Shown: positions 62,778 to 64,000 of the stretch, piece by piece
Layout: every line of letters starts with the position of its first letter
Numbering within the stretch: position 1 is the first letter of the stretch
The notes under the pieces: generated by a model
What the model was told of the DNA's origin: nothing
The model's input: the letters and a program-made list of their open reading frames with translations, nothing else
Databases searched by the model: none
Position numbers and translations under genes: made by a program
From: Pseudorhodoferax soli
Lineage (GTDB): Bacteria > Pseudomonadota > Gammaproteobacteria > Burkholderiales > Burkholderiaceae_C
Assembly (NCBI RefSeq): GCF_003337555.1
Contig: NZ_QPJK01000008.1
Coordinates: 186,001 to 250,000 of the forward strand
Length of the DNA stretch: 64,000 nt
Direction: 5' to 3'

Positions 62778-62805
62778 GGAATGAACCGCAGCGCTGTCCG
62801 CTCTT
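62778..62805 (+). promoter_or_regulatory. ECF-type promoter, class 2
   Basis: GGAATG 62778-62783, GCTCTT 62800-62805. It lies only eight bases before the ATG of the second sigma gene, so that transcript would be leaderless or nearly so. Confidence 0.65.
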
Positions 62806-62812
62806 GATCACC

Positions 62813-63346
62813 ATGCTGTTCCAGTCTGCCGAGTCCCGCTACAACCAATGGGTGCGGGACCATTACCGCTTCCTGCTGCGCAGCGCCTGGGCGCTGACAG
62901 GCTCGCGTGCCATCGCCGAAGACGTGGTGCAGGACTGTTTTGCCAACGCCTGGAAGCACCGCGAGCAGTTGCGCGATGCGGCCTTGGCGCGGGCCTGGCT
63001 GTTCCAGATCATGCGGCGCGCCGCCTTCCGCCAGGCCGCGCCGGGCATGCAGTCGCTGGACGACGACGAGCAGCCCGAGCAGGCCGCCCCCGACGCCGGG
63101 CTGGACGACAAGCTGGACGTGGTCAAGGCGCTCGCGCGGCTGGCGCCCATCCACCGCGAGGTGCTGGTGCTGTTCTATTTCGACGACATGCCCACCGCGC
63201 AGATGGCCGAGGCGCTGGAGATTGCGCCCGGCACCGTGCTGTCGCGCCTGGCTCGCGCGCGCGACGCGCTGAAGCAGGTGATGGGCGTGCCAGTGCGGGC
63301 ACCCGGCGGCGCCCAGGTCACGCCCTTGCGGAAGACCCCGTCATGA
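62813..63346 (+). CDS. ECF RNA polymerase sigma factor (second)
   Basis: A 177-residue ECF sigma factor. Region 2: SRAIAEDVVQDCFANAWKH (about 31-49); region 4: LAPIHREVLVLFYFDDMP and TAQMAEALEIAPGTVLSRLARAR (split over about 110-153). The ATG at 62813 was preferred over the TTG at 62804. The class 2 promoter just upstream suggests that it makes its own transcript. The following anti-sigma-like gene overlaps its stop by four bases. It differs clearly from the sigma at 59360 (for example a longer region 2-4 linker with acidic residues). Confidence 0.92.
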   Translation: MLFQSAESRYNQWVRDHYRFLLRSAWALTGSRAIAEDVVQDCFANAWKHREQLRDAALARAWLFQIMRRAAFRQAAPGMQSLDDDEQPEQAAPDAGLDDKLDVVKALARLAPIHREVLVLFYFDDMPTAQMAEALEIAPGTVLSRLARARDALKQVMGVPVRAPGGAQVTPLRKTPS

Positions 63347-63975
63347 AGCGCGAACTCCGGCCGCCCGAGTTGCCCGACAGCGCGTTCGACTTGCGCACGC
63401 GCGCCGAACTGGCGCTGGCCTTCGAGCCCATCGACGCCCCGCCGCACTTGTACCGCAAGGCGCAGCCGCTAATGGCGCGGCGCAGCTTCCAGCGCGCCGT
63501 GCTGGGCCTGCTGCTGGCAGGCAGCGGCACCGGCGCCGTGCTGGCCATGCGCCCGCCAGAACTCGTGCGCGGCGCCATCGAACACGAATACTTCGAGCGC
63601 ACGCTGCGCGGCACCTTCATGGCCAGCGCGCCCTTGCTGCAGCACCTGGGGCTGGCCGGCCAACAGGTGGTGCCCGGCTTCCCGCAGCTGATGCGGCCTT
63701 GCGACATCGACGGCCACCTCGTCTACCACCTCACCACCTTCTTCGAGAAGGGCGGCATGGTCACCGTGTTCGCCTTCGACAAGGCGGTGGCACTGACGGA
63801 GGGCAGCGGCTGGTGGGGCAACGTGCACTGGAAAGTCATCACCTCGCGCGACGGCAAGCCGCTGGTGCTGGTGGCGCAGAAGAAGCAGGCCCTGGCCGTG
63901 GCGCAAAGCCAGTTCGGTCCAGCCACCGACATGTCCCCACCGAATTCCACACCGACCCCCAAGGAGACCCGATGA
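63343..63975 (+). CDS. Probable anti-sigma factor of second ECF sigma
   Basis: A 210-residue membrane protein: a cytoplasmic part of about 45 residues (LPDSAFDLRTRAELALAFEP), one transmembrane helix about 50-69, and a periplasmic domain with TTFFEKGGMVTVFAFDKAV. The layout is that of the DUF3379-like anti-sigma proteins. The start overlaps the sigma stop (ATGA) and the stop overlaps the next start in the same way, so at least three genes are translated together. No zinc motif. Confidence 0.78.
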   Translation: MKRELRPPELPDSAFDLRTRAELALAFEPIDAPPHLYRKAQPLMARRSFQRAVLGLLLAGSGTGAVLAMRPPELVRGAIEHEYFERTLRGTFMASAPLLQHLGLAGQQVVPGFPQLMRPCDIDGHLVYHLTTFFEKGGMVTVFAFDKAVALTEGSGWWGNVHWKVITSRDGKPLVLVAQKKQALAVAQSQFGPATDMSPPNSTPTPKETR

Positions 63976-64000
63976 ACAAGACCTTGAACTCGCTGCCGCG
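63972..64000 (+). CDS. Start of a further gene, cut by window edge
   Basis: ATG at 63972 overlapping the previous stop, preceded by AAGGAGA. Only MNKTLNSLP is visible, possibly the start of a signal peptide. Third gene of the second sigma operon. Confidence 0.6.

Overview
The window is about 64 kb of high-GC DNA. Its Burkholderiales character (probably Comamonadaceae, of the Variovorax/Acidovorax/Hydrogenophaga type) is inferred from gene content: a TctC/Bug solute-binding protein beside a class III CoA-transferase and HMG-CoA-lyase-like gene, several LysR regulators each next to a catabolic gene, a class II DAHP synthase, 4-hydroxyphenylpyruvate dioxygenase, and very GC-rich codon use. No rRNA and no CRISPR array were seen. 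One intact tRNA gene and one tRNA fragment are present.

Layout. (1) 1-2.98 kb: the start of a chromosomal integron. A truncated intI runs off the left edge, followed by an attI-like core, a clear attC, and three or four short cassette-like genes including a GNAT protein, a TPR protein and possibly a PD-(D/E)XK protein. (2) 3-31.97 kb: ordinary chromosome with two VOC proteins, a sulfatase, a LysR-controlled CoA-ester operon, DAHP synthase, HppD, transporters, dehydrogenases, a PmrA/QseB-type two-component system with CTAA half-sites at 11-bp spacing, and a cytochrome b plus molybdopterin oxidoreductase pair. (3) 32.4-51.5 kb: an accessory region. It opens with a 3' tRNA-Leu fragment and an unusual tRNA-Leu(UAA), then a four-gene AT-richer operon of three large tyrosine recombinases plus a small coiled-coil protein (ginABCD of GInt islands). 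Next come a 1259-aa SIR2 protein that looks like an anti-phage effector, a pile-up of IS3, IS110 and IS5 remains, a broken integrase, a pair of antitoxin-like genes, and an SOS cassette (umuD, frameshifted umuC, frameshifted yedK/HMCES) with a LexA box. (4) 51.5-64 kb: a LysR regulator with a YeiH-type transporter, then a cluster of exported proteins (two YVTN beta-propellers, an MBL-fold hydrolase, an NTF2-like protein, a COG4315 lipoprotein, a DUF305 protein) interleaved with two ECF sigma/anti-sigma pairs.

The strongest new signal is regulatory. In region 4, four genes or operons are preceded by GGAATA-N16-CGTC with exactly the same spacing, and two others by GGAATG-N16-GCTCTT. This suggests two neighbouring ECF sigma factors with related -35 but different -10 specificities. 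The anti-sigma gene of the first pair carries a run of 19 C near its 5' end, a likely slipped-strand switch that would turn the whole regulon on or off. Other notable signals are a LexA-box promoter in front of an otherwise unknown proline-rich gene, a metallo-beta-lactamase-fold protein without its main metal ligands, and the SIR2 cargo of the recombinase island.
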